Positions 34,419-43,427 of a stretch of 47,706 nt of DNA are shown here, one piece after another (position 1 is the first letter of the stretch; each line of letters begins with the position of its first letter). The translations under genes and the position numbers were made by a program. Location of the stretch: positions 1 through 47,706 of the forward strand of contig DHVR01000014.1 of the NCBI GenBank assembly GCA_002412765.1. Reading direction: 5' to 3'. This DNA comes from Leptolinea sp. UBA5203. Its GTDB lineage: Bacteria > Chloroflexota > Anaerolineae > Anaerolineales > Anaerolineaceae. Under the pieces are notes generated by a model. The model was not told where the DNA came from. It made no database searches and saw nothing but the letters and a program-made list of their open reading frames with translations.

Positions 34419-35227
34419 GTGCCATGAAAGACACCATCAAGCGCATTCTGCCGGTCCCGGTGCTGGAAGCAGCCAAATGGGTCGTCGATCGCCTCCTGAT
34501 CCTGAAAACCTGGCCGCTGGCCATGCTGCATCCCTGGCGCAGGGAAAGTATGAGCAAAGTCGCGGCTTTAAAGAATAGTCATGCCGGGGAGCGCTGTTTT
34601 ATCATCGGCAATGGCCCCAGCTTGCAGAAGATGGATTTATCCCCCTTAAGAAATGAAATTACCTTTGGCATGAATCGCATTTATCTCATGTTCCCCACCC
34701 TGGGATTTGAAACCACGTATTTTGTCAGTGTGAATGACCTGGTGGTGGAACAGTGCAGCGAGGATATTCAGACCTTAAAAATTCCCAGTTTTGTAGCCTG
34801 GCATGCGCGCAAGTGGTTGAAACCTGCGGATCATCTGCATTTCTTGTACACAACGTATTACGGCAAAAAATTTGCAAAGAATGCTGTCGAACGGGTTTGG
34901 GAAAGTGCCACGGTGACCAATGTGGCCCTGCAGTTGGCTTATCATATGGGGTTTAAAACAGTCATTCTGATTGGTGTGGACCATAACTTCACCACCAAGG
35001 GCAAACCCAACACTACCATCGTTTCGGATGGCGATGATCCCAATCATTTTAATCCCTCCTATTTTGGCAAAGGTTTCCGTTGGCAATTGCCGGATTTGGA
35101 AACCTCCGAGATTGGCTACCGCATGGCTCGGGACGCCTATCAAGCGGATGGCCGCCAGATCTTGGATGCCACCGTGGATGGCAAACTGGATATTTTCCCC
35201 AAAGTGGATTTCACCACTTTATTTTAA
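34415..35227 (+). CDS. DUF115/GT42-like protein, candidate nonulosonate transferase
   Basis: The 270-residue protein has CFIIGNGPSLQKMDLSPL (residues 61-78) followed by FGMNRIYL. This matches in pattern the start of the sialyltransferase CstII (GT42) and the DUF115 domain of flagellin Maf proteins. LIGVDHNF in the second half matches the Gly-x-Asp stretch of DUF115. Maf and GT42 enzymes use CMP-activated nonulosonic acids. The window encodes enzymes for such donors, so a transferase role fits. Some DUF115 proteins are pterin kinases (MptE), which the context does not support. The start overlaps the SDR stop; ATG 34424 is possible. Confidence 0.7.
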   Translation: MSAMKDTIKRILPVPVLEAAKWVVDRLLILKTWPLAMLHPWRRESMSKVAALKNSHAGERCFIIGNGPSLQKMDLSPLRNEITFGMNRIYLMFPTLGFETTYFVSVNDLVVEQCSEDIQTLKIPSFVAWHARKWLKPADHLHFLYTTYYGKKFAKNAVERVWESATVTNVALQLAYHMGFKTVILIGVDHNFTTKGKPNTTIVSDGDDPNHFNPSYFGKGFRWQLPDLETSEIGYRMARDAYQADGRQILDATVDGKLDIFPKVDFTTLF

Positions 35228-35236
35228 AGGGCTATC

Positions 35237-36250
35237 TTGAAAGAAACTCCCTTGCTGCTCAGTATCATCACCCCTTCCTATCAACAGGCTGTGTTTCTGG
35301 AAGAGACGATTGACTCCGTCTTGAACCAGAATTACCCCAACCTGGAGTATTGGGTGATGGACGGCGGATCGACGGACGGCAGCCGGGAAATCATTGAACG
35401 CTATCAATCCCGTCTGGCTGGCTGGGTTTCCGAACCCGACGCCGGGCAGGCGGATGCCATCAACAAGGGATTGAGCCGGGCCAGGGGGGACATAATCGGT
35501 TGGATTAATTCTGACGATGCTTATCTTCCGGGTTCTTTTGAGCAAGTGGCTGCTTATTTTCAAACGCATGCGGATGTCGGCCTGGTGTATGGCGATGTGC
35601 TGGCGGTGGATGGGGCGGGGCAGCCGATTAATCTGATGACCTATGATCCTTATACAGTCTCTGACCTGCTGAAATTCCATATGATCGGACAGTCCTCGGT
35701 CTTTTTCCGGCGCACTTTGCTGGAGGAGTGCGGTCTGCTGGATGCGCAGTATCATTATTTGTTGGACCATCAGTTGTGGATTCGTATGGCAGCACGGACA
35801 AAAATTGCTTACGTGCCGGCCGTATGGTCGATGGCTCGCTATCACGCGGATGCGAAAAACATCGCCGCTGCAGCCCATTTTGGCCGGGATGCGCAGCGTA
35901 TAGTGGATTGGGCGGCAAAAGAACCCCTATTACAAACGATATGGCAGCGGCAGGGTAAAGATATTCAAGCCGGGGCGTTCTGGCTGGATGCCTTTTATCA
36001 GGCAGATGCCGGGAATCCCAGGCAGTCCCTGCGTGCTTATGGACGGGTTTTGAGATTGTCTCCGGCTCGTTTTTTCAAGGATTGGAAGAAAATCCTTTTT
36101 ACCTTTCTCTCCTGGGTGGGATTAAAATCCATCACCTACAGATTGGAAAAATCCTATCGTAAACGACAAATTCTGCAAACTCACGCCAGTCTTCAAAGCA
36201 GGGGCTTGGCGCATCTAGTTCCAGCGCAACAGGAAGCAAGCCATGATTGA
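35237..36250 (+). CDS. glycosyltransferase family 2 (GT-A)
   Basis: This 337-residue enzyme has LSIITPSYQQAVFLEETIDS, WVMDGGSTDGS, SEPDAGQADAINKGLSRARG and INSDDAYLPG, which holds the metal-binding Asp-Asp. This is the WcaA-like GT2 pattern. A basic C-terminal tail follows. It is paralogous to the GT2 at 39422. The start is a TTG with AAAGGG 5 nt upstream; no other in-frame start keeps the first beta strand. It overlaps the next gene by 8 nt. Confidence 0.9.
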   Translation: MKETPLLLSIITPSYQQAVFLEETIDSVLNQNYPNLEYWVMDGGSTDGSREIIERYQSRLAGWVSEPDAGQADAINKGLSRARGDIIGWINSDDAYLPGSFEQVAAYFQTHADVGLVYGDVLAVDGAGQPINLMTYDPYTVSDLLKFHMIGQSSVFFRRTLLEECGLLDAQYHYLLDHQLWIRMAARTKIAYVPAVWSMARYHADAKNIAAAAHFGRDAQRIVDWAAKEPLLQTIWQRQGKDIQAGAFWLDAFYQADAGNPRQSLRAYGRVLRLSPARFFKDWKKILFTFLSWVGLKSITYRLEKSYRKRQILQTHASLQSRGLAHLVPAQQEASHD

Positions 36251-37772
36251 TTCCCTATCCATTCCATCTCAGAAGACCAACTCCCGGCGCCAGTGGCTGG
36301 AACGGTTAATTTTATTGGTCGTTTTTCTGGCCGGCTTTGGCATTCGTCTGCTTGATTTCACGGATCCTCCTTTGGAATTTCACTTGACCCGTCAGCTGCG
36401 CTCCGCGTTGATTGCCCGCCAGGTTTATTTAAATCTGCTGCCGGATGTCACTGAAGAGCAAAAAGCCATGGCCACCCATACGGCGGCATTGGAAGTCTAC
36501 GAACCCCCGATTTTAGAGACCATGGTGGGCGGGTTATACGCTCTGCTAGGCGGCGAGAATATCGCCATTGCCCGCACGGTGAATGCCTTTTTCTGGACTC
36601 TGGGCGGTTGGTTTTTGTTCTTGCTCCTGCGCAAGCGGACAAACTTCCTGTCTTTTATCGGCGGATTGTCCTTGTACTTTTACCTGCCTTTTTCGGTGAT
36701 CGCCAGCCGTTCGTTCCAACCGGATCCCTGGATGGTCACCTGGATTTTGGCGACGACGTGGTGCAGTGTGCGCTGGAGTCTATGTCCAACCTGGAAAAAT
36801 GCAATCCTGACAGGGCTGGTGGCGGGTATGACCGTGCTGGTCAAAGGATTCGCCGGACTTTTCGTGGCACCGGTACTGGTCAGTGTTGTTCTTTGTACCC
36901 TTGGCATCCGAAAAGCTGTGCGCAATGGTCAAGTGTGGGCTATGGCTGGTTTGAGCGCTTTGCCTATGCTGGTGTACTATTTGCTGCTCAACCCTGGACG
37001 CTCGGGAGATTTTCTCTCCTTCTGGGCAGGGTCTCTTTCTGGTTTGATCTGGACCACTAATTTCTATGCGGATTGGCTGGCTATGCTCAAGGGTCTGTTG
37101 GGTTTGTTTACCCTGACGGCAGCCTTATTGGGGACGCTGCTGAGCACAAAGTCCATAAAAACCTGGCTGCTGCCGCTGTGGATTGGCTATGGATTGTTTG
37201 GCCTGGTATTTCCGTATCAATTCACTACGCACGAATATTATCATCTGGCTTTGATCCCCATCGTTGCTGCGGGATTGGTCTGTTTGTTTGATGACTTGAT
37301 CCCCAGCATTCTAAAGCAGGGTCTGCTCTGGCGCGTGGCGATGATTGGCCTGCTCCTTGCGGCCAGTGGATATAATTTGTATGTCTCGCGCTCCATCCTG
37401 CTTTCCAGGGACTATCGCGCTGAACCGGCTGCCTGGCAGAAAATAGCAGATGCCATCCCTCAAGGCAACAGCTTTGTGGATTTGAGCAGCGACTACGGCA
37501 TGCGCCTGCGCTATTTTGGCTGGCGAATTGCCAAACTGGAATGGCCCACCGCTGCTGACCTGAACCTGTTATCTTTGGCTGGGAGGGATGACCTGAACAC
37601 CGAGAATTATTTCGAAGAGAAAACGGCAGGGGCGGATTATTTCCTGATTACCGCTTTCCAGGAATTGGATTCCCAGCCGGATTTGAAAGCCATTTTGCAG
37701 GAAACCTATCCGCTGGCTGCTAGTGGGGATGGGTATCTGATTTACGATCTTAAACATCCCCTGTCTGAATAG
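36243..37772 (+). CDS. PMT/ArnT-like membrane glycosyltransferase, tandem copy 1
   Basis: The 509-residue protein has about 10-12 membrane segments. The first outer loop reads GIRLLDFTDPPLEFHLTRQLRSALIAR, with Asp and Arg residues as in PMT_2/GT39 enzymes, and ASRSFQPDPWMVTW lies at the next loop. A short soluble end carries FVDLSSDYGMRLRYFGW. The following gene has the same blocks. ATG 36243 has AGGAAG upstream and overlaps the previous gene by 8 nt. The lipid-linked donor is not known. Confidence 0.78.
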   Translation: MIDSLSIPSQKTNSRRQWLERLILLVVFLAGFGIRLLDFTDPPLEFHLTRQLRSALIARQVYLNLLPDVTEEQKAMATHTAALEVYEPPILETMVGGLYALLGGENIAIARTVNAFFWTLGGWFLFLLLRKRTNFLSFIGGLSLYFYLPFSVIASRSFQPDPWMVTWILATTWCSVRWSLCPTWKNAILTGLVAGMTVLVKGFAGLFVAPVLVSVVLCTLGIRKAVRNGQVWAMAGLSALPMLVYYLLLNPGRSGDFLSFWAGSLSGLIWTTNFYADWLAMLKGLLGLFTLTAALLGTLLSTKSIKTWLLPLWIGYGLFGLVFPYQFTTHEYYHLALIPIVAAGLVCLFDDLIPSILKQGLLWRVAMIGLLLAASGYNLYVSRSILLSRDYRAEPAAWQKIADAIPQGNSFVDLSSDYGMRLRYFGWRIAKLEWPTAADLNLLSLAGRDDLNTENYFEEKTAGADYFLITAFQELDSQPDLKAILQETYPLAASGDGYLIYDLKHPLSE

Positions 37773-37795
37773 GACGGGTATTGAAGGTACTCTCT

Positions 37796-39313
37796 ATGAT
37801 GAAGAATGAAGTTGGTAAGAAAAATCCCTTGAAAAAGATTGTCATGGTTGCGGCATTTGTGATTGTGCTCCTGGCAGGCTTGGGCATCCGCTTATATGAC
37901 CTGACGGATTATCCGTTTGATTTTCACCCCACGCGGCAGATGCATTCTTACTTGATTGCCCGCGGGATGTACTATCAAGAGAATCCGGCCATCCCTGAAT
38001 GGCAGCAGGAAATGTCCTTCACCCAGTGGAAAGCCGAAGGCACCATCGAGCCGCAAATTATGGAAAGACTGGCTGCCACGGGGTATCGCATAGTGGGTAC
38101 GGATGCCTTTTGGGTCCCGCGCCTGCTCTCGATCCTCTTCTGGACAGCCGGCGGCGTGGGTATGTTTTTGTTGTGTCTGGAATTATTTAATTTTCAGGCT
38201 GCCTTAATTGGCATGATGTTTTTCTTGTTCCTGCCGTATGGTGCCATTGCCAGCCGTTCCTTTCAACCCGATCCGCTGATGGTCTCGATGATCGTCTTCG
38301 CCTGGTGGGGGATCGCCCGCTGGTCCCGTTTGCAAACCTGGAAATCCGCCTGGGCGGCGGGACTTCTGGCCGGGTTGGCGATCTTCATTAAAGCTGTGGC
38401 GGTTTTCTACATCGGCAGTGCCTGGGTTGGCCTGTTGGTCTTCGGCATCGGATTGAAAAAAGTCTGGAAAAATCCACAGGTTTGGCTGATGGGGGCGCTG
38501 ACCATTGTGCCATACGCCTGTTATCATGTCTACGGCATGTATATCACCGGTCTTCTGCAGAGCCAATTCAGCGGGCGTTTCTTCCCGGAGAAATGGCTGG
38601 ATCCGATCTTTTACCTGCAATGGAAAAGTCTGATAAGCAGCGTGGTCAGTTTTGAGTGGTTTATTGCCGCTGCCATTGCAACCTTATTGATCTCTTCCAA
38701 ACCCATCCGCAGCATGTTTTTGGGCATCTGGGTTGGCTATTTTCTGAACGGCTTGGCCCTCTCGCACCATTTTGCCACCCACGATTATTACCAATTGCCC
38801 TTGATTGCCATGGTGGCGGTTGGTCTGGCGGCGGCCGGAGGTGCGGTGTTCAAGGCCCTGCGCGACAAACATTGGCTGGCTCATAGTGTTGTTTATGGAC
38901 TGCTGATTTTCGCCTCCGTGCTGTATTTATGGGACGTGCGGGTAAGCTTCAAGCAGGTGGATTACCGGGATGAGATCAAAATCTGGACTGAGATTGGCGA
39001 CACTTTGGGGCATGGTGTGCCAGTAGTCTCTCTAGCGCATGATTACGGCTATCGGCTTTCCTATTGGAGCTGGATCACGCCCACGGACTGGGGCACTTCA
39101 GCAGATTTTAATTTCCTGGCAGAAACCGGCCAAACCTTTGAATTCGCAGATTTGTTCAAACAGCGCACAGAAGGCAAGGACTTTTTTGTGGTCACCCTGT
39201 TCGGGGAGCTGGATCGCCAGCCGGCGTTGAAAGACATGCTGGAAACGCATTATGCGGTGTTTGCAGAAACCGGCGATTATATCGTCTATGACTTGCGAAC
39301 CGAACTGCCCTAA
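37796..39313 (+). CDS. PMT/ArnT-like membrane glycosyltransferase, tandem copy 2
   Basis: This 505-residue paralogue of the previous protein has GIRLYDLTDYPFDFHPTRQMHSYLIAR, then ASRSFQPDPLMVSM and the C-terminal DYGYRLSYWSW and FFVVTLFGELDRQP. Most of the conserved loop residues match copy 1, but the middle (Glu/Trp-rich EWQQEMSFTQWKAEG) differs, so the two may use different acceptors. I chose ATG 37796 because GAAGGT is 7 nt upstream; TTG 37781 is less likely. Confidence 0.78.
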   Translation: MMKNEVGKKNPLKKIVMVAAFVIVLLAGLGIRLYDLTDYPFDFHPTRQMHSYLIARGMYYQENPAIPEWQQEMSFTQWKAEGTIEPQIMERLAATGYRIVGTDAFWVPRLLSILFWTAGGVGMFLLCLELFNFQAALIGMMFFLFLPYGAIASRSFQPDPLMVSMIVFAWWGIARWSRLQTWKSAWAAGLLAGLAIFIKAVAVFYIGSAWVGLLVFGIGLKKVWKNPQVWLMGALTIVPYACYHVYGMYITGLLQSQFSGRFFPEKWLDPIFYLQWKSLISSVVSFEWFIAAAIATLLISSKPIRSMFLGIWVGYFLNGLALSHHFATHDYYQLPLIAMVAVGLAAAGGAVFKALRDKHWLAHSVVYGLLIFASVLYLWDVRVSFKQVDYRDEIKIWTEIGDTLGHGVPVVSLAHDYGYRLSYWSWITPTDWGTSADFNFLAETGQTFEFADLFKQRTEGKDFFVVTLFGELDRQPALKDMLETHYAVFAETGDYIVYDLRTELP

Positions 39314-39377
39314 GGGTATCAACTTTTTCTTATGCATCACACCACGCAGCTTCTCTGTCGAAAACCACAAACCTGCG

Positions 39378-39383
39378 TTACAA
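39378..39383 (+). promoter_or_regulatory. possible -10 box of an internal promoter
   Basis: TACAAT lies in the 108-nt gap (39314-39421) before the last GT2 gene of the run. This gap is the longest in the plus-strand array. No good -35 box is seen at the usual distance, so the call is weak. Confidence 0.3.
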
Positions 39384-39421
39384 TGTAGCTCCTAAATAAA
39401 AAAAACACAGGAAGTATCGGT

Positions 39422-40189
39422 ATGCGTGTAACGGTCGTCACCCCATCTTTTAATCAAGCCAAGTTTCTGGAACGCACCATTCAATCGGTGTTGAGCCAGG
39501 ATTACGAGGATTTGGAATACATCATTATTGATGGGGGATCCACGGACGGCAGTGTGGAGATTATCGAACGCTATGCCGACCGTCTGGCATATTGGGTTTC
39601 CGAACCCGATACAGGCCAGACTGAGGCGATCAATAAAGGCTTTGCTAAAGCCAGCGGGGAGATTCTTGCCTGGTTGAATTCCGATGACAGTTATGAACCC
39701 GGCGCAGTCAGCGCCGCGGTCAGCTTTCTGCAAATACATCCCGAGATTGGTCTGGTTTATGGCGATGGCAATTTCATTGACGCGGACGATCAGGTGATTG
39801 GCAAATTTCCCTCCCGCCAGACCAGTTACGTGCAGTTGCGCCGGGGGTATGTGCATGTCTGCCAGCAGGCAGCATTTTTCCGGGCAGAGTTGTGGCGCAA
39901 AGTTGGCCCGCTGGATCCGAGCTTTTATTTTGCCATGGATTATGATCTCTGGGTTCGCTTGGCGAAGCTCAGCGGGGTGCAGTATATTCCAGAACTCTGG
40001 GCAAATTTTCGTCTGCATGGCGATACAAAAACTGTATCCGAGGACGATCGCTGCTGGCCGGAGATGATCCGCGTTCACCGCCGGGATGGCGGCAGTTGGG
40101 TTTCCGTGATTGTTGCGAAATATTGGATTCGAAAGTTGGTCGCCCCGATCATCCGCCGGCGCCGGCGCAGTTTATTTACCACTAAATAG
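39422..40189 (+). CDS. glycosyltransferase family 2 (GT-A)
   Basis: The 255-residue enzyme has VTVVTPSFNQAKFLERTIQS, IIIDGGSTDGSVEII, WVSEPDTGQTEAINKGF and LAWLNSDDSYEPGA, which holds the metal-binding Asp-Asp. It is shorter than its paralogue at 35237 and lacks the long tail. AGGAAG precedes the ATG. It closes the glycan array. Its stop overlaps the stop of the convergent MFS gene by 8 nt. Confidence 0.9.
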   Translation: MRVTVVTPSFNQAKFLERTIQSVLSQDYEDLEYIIIDGGSTDGSVEIIERYADRLAYWVSEPDTGQTEAINKGFAKASGEILAWLNSDDSYEPGAVSAAVSFLQIHPEIGLVYGDGNFIDADDQVIGKFPSRQTSYVQLRRGYVHVCQQAAFFRAELWRKVGPLDPSFYFAMDYDLWVRLAKLSGVQYIPELWANFRLHGDTKTVSEDDRCWPEMIRVHRRDGGSWVSVIVAKYWIRKLVAPIIRRRRRSLFTTK

Positions 40190-41411
40190 CAGCTTCCCTG
40201 CTTTGTCCCGAACTTTTTTGGGGGTATTTCTTTGCCAGCAAAAGGAAAATAAAGACCGCAGTGAGCCCGACGATGCCGCTGCCAAACCAAATGGCATGCG
40301 GAGACACGAGATCATTTAATAAGCCACCTAACACAGGCCCAAGACCATATCCTACGCCATTTGCCAGCCCGGTAAAGCTCATGTACAAGCCTCGCCGATT
40401 GGCGGGAGCATAATTGGCGGTAAAGGTGGTTGTGGTAGGCGCGAGGATCAATTCCCCAACGGTAAGAATAAACATACTGATCATAAAGTGCCACATCTGG
40501 AATCCCAGGGCGTTGCTGCTGACACCGATGATGTAAAAGATGGCGCCAGCGGTCATTAAATGAATGGGGTTTATCCTGAAAATTAATCGCGCCACAAAGA
40601 ATTGCAGGGTGATAATGGTGACGGCATTGACTGCCATGATGATCCCCACCTGATTTTCTACAATTCCATAATTTTGATTAAGATAACTGGATAATAAAAC
40701 AAAAACCTGAGAGGACATGATATAGACGATCAGAATGCCGGTACAAAAAAGAAGGAAGAATTTGTCATGCAAAATTTCATGCATTTCCAGTTTGGATTCT
40801 CCCCTGGTTTTCAGCGTACCGGATTTCAGATCCAGGGTTTCTTTAATGAAGATGGCGGAAAGCAAAGTGACCAAAATCAGGCAAGCGGCTGCAATATAAA
40901 AGGTGAAGGAATAGGATACTGCGATCATGATGCCGCCCACGATGGGACCCAAAGCAACGCCCATGTTCATGCTGATCCGAAGCATGGAGTATGCGCTTAA
41001 CCGTTGTTCCGGGGGAATGAGATCTGCTACCATGGCTTCGGTACTAATTCGATATAAAGGTTGGGTCGCACCCCAACCTGCCATCAAAATGGCGAAGGTG
41101 AAAATTGAGGTGGCGAAATCAAGCAAAAAGAAAGACACCGCACCAAAAAACAGGCTGATGACCAGAATTTTCTTCCGTCCGATGCGATCTGTATAGGGGC
41201 CGATAAAGAACGAGGAGAGCAAAGTCGCGGCTGCCCGCAAGGTGATGATGAGAGAGACTGTTGAAAGGCTGATCGTCAGAGTATCCTGCATGTAGAGGGC
41301 AATGAACGGCCAAATGAAACCTGATCCTGTGGTGGTGATTAACTGTCCCAGGAGGAGGAGCCAAAATTGGAACGGATAGCGGCGGAATGCATTTATAAAG
41401 CGGTTCATCAT
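40182..41411 (-). CDS. major facilitator superfamily transporter
   Basis: The 409-residue protein has 12 predicted membrane segments. The loop after helix 2 carries FIGPYTDRIGRKKIL, the MFS motif A (G-x-x-x-D-R-x-G-R-K), and RLSAYSMLRISMNMGVALGPIVGG follows in helices 4-5. It resembles drug/proton antiporters of the DHA type, but the substrate is unknown. It reads against the glycan operon and is probably unrelated to it. GAGGG precedes the start. A promoter is suggested at 41458-41486. Confidence 0.88.
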   Translation of the reverse strand: MMNRFINAFRRYPFQFWLLLLGQLITTTGSGFIWPFIALYMQDTLTISLSTVSLIITLRAAATLLSSFFIGPYTDRIGRKKILVISLFFGAVSFFLLDFATSIFTFAILMAGWGATQPLYRISTEAMVADLIPPEQRLSAYSMLRISMNMGVALGPIVGGIMIAVSYSFTFYIAAACLILVTLLSAIFIKETLDLKSGTLKTRGESKLEMHEILHDKFFLLFCTGILIVYIMSSQVFVLLSSYLNQNYGIVENQVGIIMAVNAVTIITLQFFVARLIFRINPIHLMTAGAIFYIIGVSSNALGFQMWHFMISMFILTVGELILAPTTTTFTANYAPANRRGLYMSFTGLANGVGYGLGPVLGGLLNDLVSPHAIWFGSGIVGLTAVFIFLLLAKKYPQKSSGQSREAAI

Positions 41412-41457
41412 AACCCTCGTGTCAGTAAATCAGTAAAGTTCTGTGCCAAGCTAATGG

Positions 41458-41486
41458 ATTGTATTGCAAGTAACCGAATAAAGCAA
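41458..41486 (-). promoter_or_regulatory. possible promoter of the MFS gene
   Basis: On the minus strand TTGCTT (41481-41486) is followed by a 17-nt spacer and TACAAT (41458-41463). The -35 is only a half match. The position, about 45 nt upstream of the start codon, fits. Confidence 0.45.
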
Positions 41487-41543
41487 TCATGATTTTAAGC
41501 ACCTAGGGAAGGTGGAAATTTCTAGGTTAAGCTAAAGAAATCA

Positions 41544-41552
41544 TGTTACAAT
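41544..41552 (+). promoter_or_regulatory. extended -10 promoter element upstream of metG
   Basis: TGTTACAAT (41544-41552) is an extended -10 box. The -35 region is poor, as is common for extended -10 promoters. It lies about 33 nt before the metG ATG. Confidence 0.45.
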
Positions 41553-41585
41553 CCACTCAGATTTTGAAGGATAGAGGTGAAAATT

Positions 41586-43370
41586 ATGGCAGATCCAGTT
41601 CTGGTGGCAGTTGCTTGGCCTTATGCGAATGCGCCTATTCATGTCGGAAACCTGACAGGGGCATATCTCCCTGCGGATATCTTTGCGCGCTATCAACGCT
41701 TACGCGGACGCGATGTATTGATGGTCTCCGGCTCCGATTCGCACGGGACACCCATTACTGTTCGGGCTGACGCAGAAGGTGTCACGCCTCTGGAAGTATA
41801 TACCCGCTATCATGAAGGTTTCCTTGAGTTGTTTCAGAAGGCAGGTTTAAATTATGATTTATTTACCAGTACACATACCGAGAATCATTTTGATGTAGCG
41901 CAAAAAATGTTCTTGGCTTTGAAAGAAACTGGTTTTATGTACAAAGAAGTACAACCCCAATGGTACTCTTCCGCCCAGGAAAAATTCCTGCCGGATCGCT
42001 ACGTTGAGGGTACCTGCTACATTTGCGGCTATGATAATGCCCGTAGCGATCAATGTGACAAATGCGGCAATCTCATGGAACCTGGAAAATTAATCAATCC
42101 GCGCTCAAAAATTGATGGGTCAACCCCTGAATTAAAGGATACGGAGCATTACTATCTGGATCTGGGAAAAATTCAGGATAAAGTAGTTTCCTTCCTGGAA
42201 GCGCGACAACATTACTGGCGGCCGAATGTGGTAAAGCAGTCCCTGGGTCAAATTCAGGCCGAAGCGCTGCGCGGGCGTCCCATCACTCGTGATCTGGAAT
42301 GGGGTATCCCGGTCCCAGTAGATGATGCAGATGGTAAGTGCTTGTATGTCTGGTTTGAAGCGGTGATCGGTTATCTTTCTGCGACCATAGAATGGAGTAA
42401 GGCCAATGGCCAAGCGGATGCCTGGCGAAAATGGTGGACGAATCCCGAAGCCCGGACTTATTATTTCATTGGAAAAGACAATATTCCATTCCATGCCATC
42501 ATTTGGCCGGCAGAACTATTGGGTGCTCAACGCAAATTTGATGAGTTGATGGGCAATCCTGAACCGCAGGGATTTGTTCTGCCTTATGACGTACCCGCCA
42601 ATGAATTTATGAACCTGGAAAAACAGAAAATCTCCGGCAGCCGCAACTGGGCTGTCTATGGTTTGGACTTCCTAACCCGCTATGATCCGGATCCGCTGCG
42701 CTATTATCTCACGGTGAACATGCCGGAAGCCAAAGATACCGATTGGGACTGGGACGAGTTTGTCGCCCGCAACAATAATGAACTGGTGGCTACCTGGGGA
42801 AACCTGGCCAACCGTGTACTTTCTTTCGCCAACAAAAATTGGGATGGATTGGTGCCTGACCCTGGCAAATTGGAAGCCATGGATATTGAATTATTGGAAA
42901 CCATTGAAGAAGGTTTTCATGTGGTAGGTGAAGAAATTGAAAGCATCCATTTACGTGCAGCGCTAGCTGAGACTGTCCGGCTGGCCTCTGAGGTCAATAA
43001 ATATCTGGATCAGACAGAGCCCTGGAAGGTAATCAAGACAGATAAAGAGGCTGCTGCTCGTTCCGTTTATACGGCGCTAAAAGCCATTGATTCCTTAAAG
43101 ATTCTTTTTTCGCCATTTTTACCCTTTACCAGCGAGAAACTGCAAAGCTATTTTGGCTATGAAACAAAAATATTTGGCGACCAGGTTGTTGACCAGGTTG
43201 CGGATAATTTGGGTTCTCGGTCTGTCCTGCGCTATGATCCATCCTTGGCAGGTGGAAAATGGGAATCCAGCCAGTTGGCACCGGGGACGAAGTTAAATCA
43301 ACCCATGCCGTTATTTATCAAATTGGAACCCACTGTGGCATCGGAAGAAAGAGAACGACTGGGGAAATAG
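41586..43370 (+). CDS. metG: methionyl-tRNA synthetase
   Basis: This 594-residue class I synthetase charges tRNA-Met. The HIGH-type motif reads HVGN (19-22). A four-Cys zinc knuckle is present (CYICGYDNARSDQCDKCG). The KMSKS loop reads KISGSRNW, a variant in which only part of the consensus is kept. The C-terminal helical anticodon-binding domain is present, but no tRNA-binding EMAP-like extension, so it is the short form. ATG 41586 has AGAGGTG 6 nt upstream; GTG 41577 overlaps that site. A strong hairpin terminator follows. Confidence 0.95.
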   Translation: MADPVLVAVAWPYANAPIHVGNLTGAYLPADIFARYQRLRGRDVLMVSGSDSHGTPITVRADAEGVTPLEVYTRYHEGFLELFQKAGLNYDLFTSTHTENHFDVAQKMFLALKETGFMYKEVQPQWYSSAQEKFLPDRYVEGTCYICGYDNARSDQCDKCGNLMEPGKLINPRSKIDGSTPELKDTEHYYLDLGKIQDKVVSFLEARQHYWRPNVVKQSLGQIQAEALRGRPITRDLEWGIPVPVDDADGKCLYVWFEAVIGYLSATIEWSKANGQADAWRKWWTNPEARTYYFIGKDNIPFHAIIWPAELLGAQRKFDELMGNPEPQGFVLPYDVPANEFMNLEKQKISGSRNWAVYGLDFLTRYDPDPLRYYLTVNMPEAKDTDWDWDEFVARNNNELVATWGNLANRVLSFANKNWDGLVPDPGKLEAMDIELLETIEEGFHVVGEEIESIHLRAALAETVRLASEVNKYLDQTEPWKVIKTDKEAAARSVYTALKAIDSLKILFSPFLPFTSEKLQSYFGYETKIFGDQVVDQVADNLGSRSVLRYDPSLAGGKWESSQLAPGTKLNQPMPLFIKLEPTVASEERERLGK

Positions 43371-43386
43371 ACATTCCTGAAAAAGA

Positions 43387-43426
43387 AAGAGCTGTCCCTG
43401 AAATTCTGGACAGCTCTTTTTGTTTT
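43387..43426. terminator. intrinsic terminator between convergent metG and GT genes
   Basis: A perfect 12-bp stem (AAAGAGCTGTCC paired with GGACAGCTCTTT) with a 10-nt loop is followed by T-rich sequence on the plus strand. A-rich sequence flanks the other side, so it may work in both directions. It sits 16 nt after the metG stop and just before the stop of the convergent gene. Confidence 0.88.
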
Positions 43427-43427
43427 C

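Noticed and set aside
35219..35878. A long minus-strand open frame (219 codons) opposite the GT2 gene at 35237, with a similar 228-codon frame at 39392-40078 opposite the GT2 at 39422
   Set aside because: The two antisense frames resemble each other only because the GT2 genes beneath them are paralogues. Neither has a ribosome site or a recognisable domain.
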